NCBI GenBank assembly: GCA_000727475.1
Contig: KL647291.1
Location: 596,325-660,324 of the forward strand
From: Sarcocystis neurona
Taxonomy: Eukaryota > Apicomplexa > Conoidasida > Eucoccidiorida > Sarcocystidae
Direction of reading: 5' to 3'
DNA length: 64,000 bases
The notes under the pieces were generated by a model. The model made no database searches, was not told where the DNA came from, and saw only the letters and a program-made list of their open reading frames with translations. Shown here piece after piece: positions 63,441-64,000 of the stretch (the stretch's first letter is position 1; every line of letters begins with the position of its first letter). The translations under genes were made by a program, and so were the position numbers.

Positions 63441-64000
63441 TCCCTCTTCCCACTAGTGTTTCCTTCACAGTGCTCACTGCTGGTGCTGCACCAGTTGCAC
63501 TGCGTTCCTTCTGTTGAGGGTGCTACGCGCTTACCGCTGCTGCTACTGCGGCTGCCCCGGTTACTCTTCCTTCCTCCTTGCTGCTGGTGTGCGTGCCGAT
63601 GTTTTTGCAGCTGCCGCTTGTGTGCCTTTGCTGTTGCTGCTGCGGCTACAACTGCTGCCCCTGCTGTACGTGCTGCTCACCTGGCTTCTGGTGCTGCTGC
63701 TTCTTCCTCGTGCTTTGGAGTCGGGGACTGGGCTGCTACCGCGTTTCTCTCCAAGACTGCTGACACCGTGCGGCTGCGGAGTTGCTGCTCTCGCTGCTGC
63801 TACTGCTGGAGCAAGCTGTAAGTGCGCAGAAAGTTCGCAAGCATCATTGTCGCCCGTGCTGGTAATGCTGCTGCCTCTACTGCACTCCTGCGAATGTTGT
63901 TGCTGCCGCCAATGCTGATGCTGCTGTTGCTGCTTTGGAGCTGGCTACAGTTCCGGTGTGACAACGCCTGCAGGTCTGCACAGACACGAGCGTGCAGTGC

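Larger units (their letters stand above)
60895..63935. repeat. Alternating CAG and CTG blocks
   Basis: Orientation on the plus strand switches: CAG at about 60900-60965, CTG at about 61000-61620, CAG at about 61800-62640, CTG at about 63080-63935. Adjacent blocks are complementary in type and could form long imperfect hairpins. Confidence 0.75.

Noticed and set aside
1..64000. Search by eye for tRNA, rRNA, CRISPR arrays and telomeric AAACCCT arrays
   Set aside because: Only single isolated matches to short motifs were seen (for example one AAACCCT near 47120). No array and no cloverleaf was recognisable.

Overview
The window looks like nuclear DNA of a coccidian apicomplexan, most likely an Eimeria-type genome. 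The signs are short exons with GT-AG introns of 0.45-3.5 kb, dense CAG/CTG triplet tracts coding poly-Ala and poly-Gln, and an alternation of repeat-rich and repeat-poor stretches like the R/P segments described for Eimeria tenella chromosome 1. The species call is inference. There are two assembly gaps (2518-3092 and 48348-48999), no rRNA or tRNA that I can see, and nothing bacterial. Layout, left to right: (1) 1-7.2 kb, minus strand: most of the N-terminal half of a glyoxalase II gene that runs off the left edge, with TA/CA microsatellites in its introns. (2) 7.2-12.9 kb: repeat-poor sequence with no recognisable gene. (3) 13-20.8 kb, plus strand: a complete five-exon aldo/keto reductase with the D-Y-K-H tetrad intact and CAG/CTG blocks in its introns. 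(4) 20.8-37.7 kb: a repeat-poor island with four small minus-strand genes that I assembled from splice sites: a two-exon Lys/Ser-rich protein of 312 aa, and three two-exon genes for short secreted proteins. (5) 37.9-55.5 kb, minus strand: an eight-exon PP2C-family phosphatase of 888 aa whose exons join in frame from an N-myristoylation start (MGSCKSK) to a 9-residue last exon. (6) 55.6-64 kb: microsatellites and CAG/CTG blocks of changing orientation, with only tentative minus-strand exons. The most novel item is the set of secreted-protein genes at 27.5-34.4 kb. Each has a signal-peptide exon of 25-26 codons, a phase-0 intron, and one exon for the whole mature protein. Two of them encode an acidic Glu/Met-rich segment followed by a Gly/Tyr/Trp-rich tail that ends in GRFLKR or GRFLRR. 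The composition suggests a cross-linkable structural protein, for example of the oocyst or sporocyst wall, but that function is inference. Glyoxalase II and the aldo/keto reductase could both act in removal of methylglyoxal or reactive aldehydes. The phosphatase is probably membrane-attached through its acylated N-terminus. Nothing suggests the genes are co-transcribed; each has its own introns and they lie on both strands.
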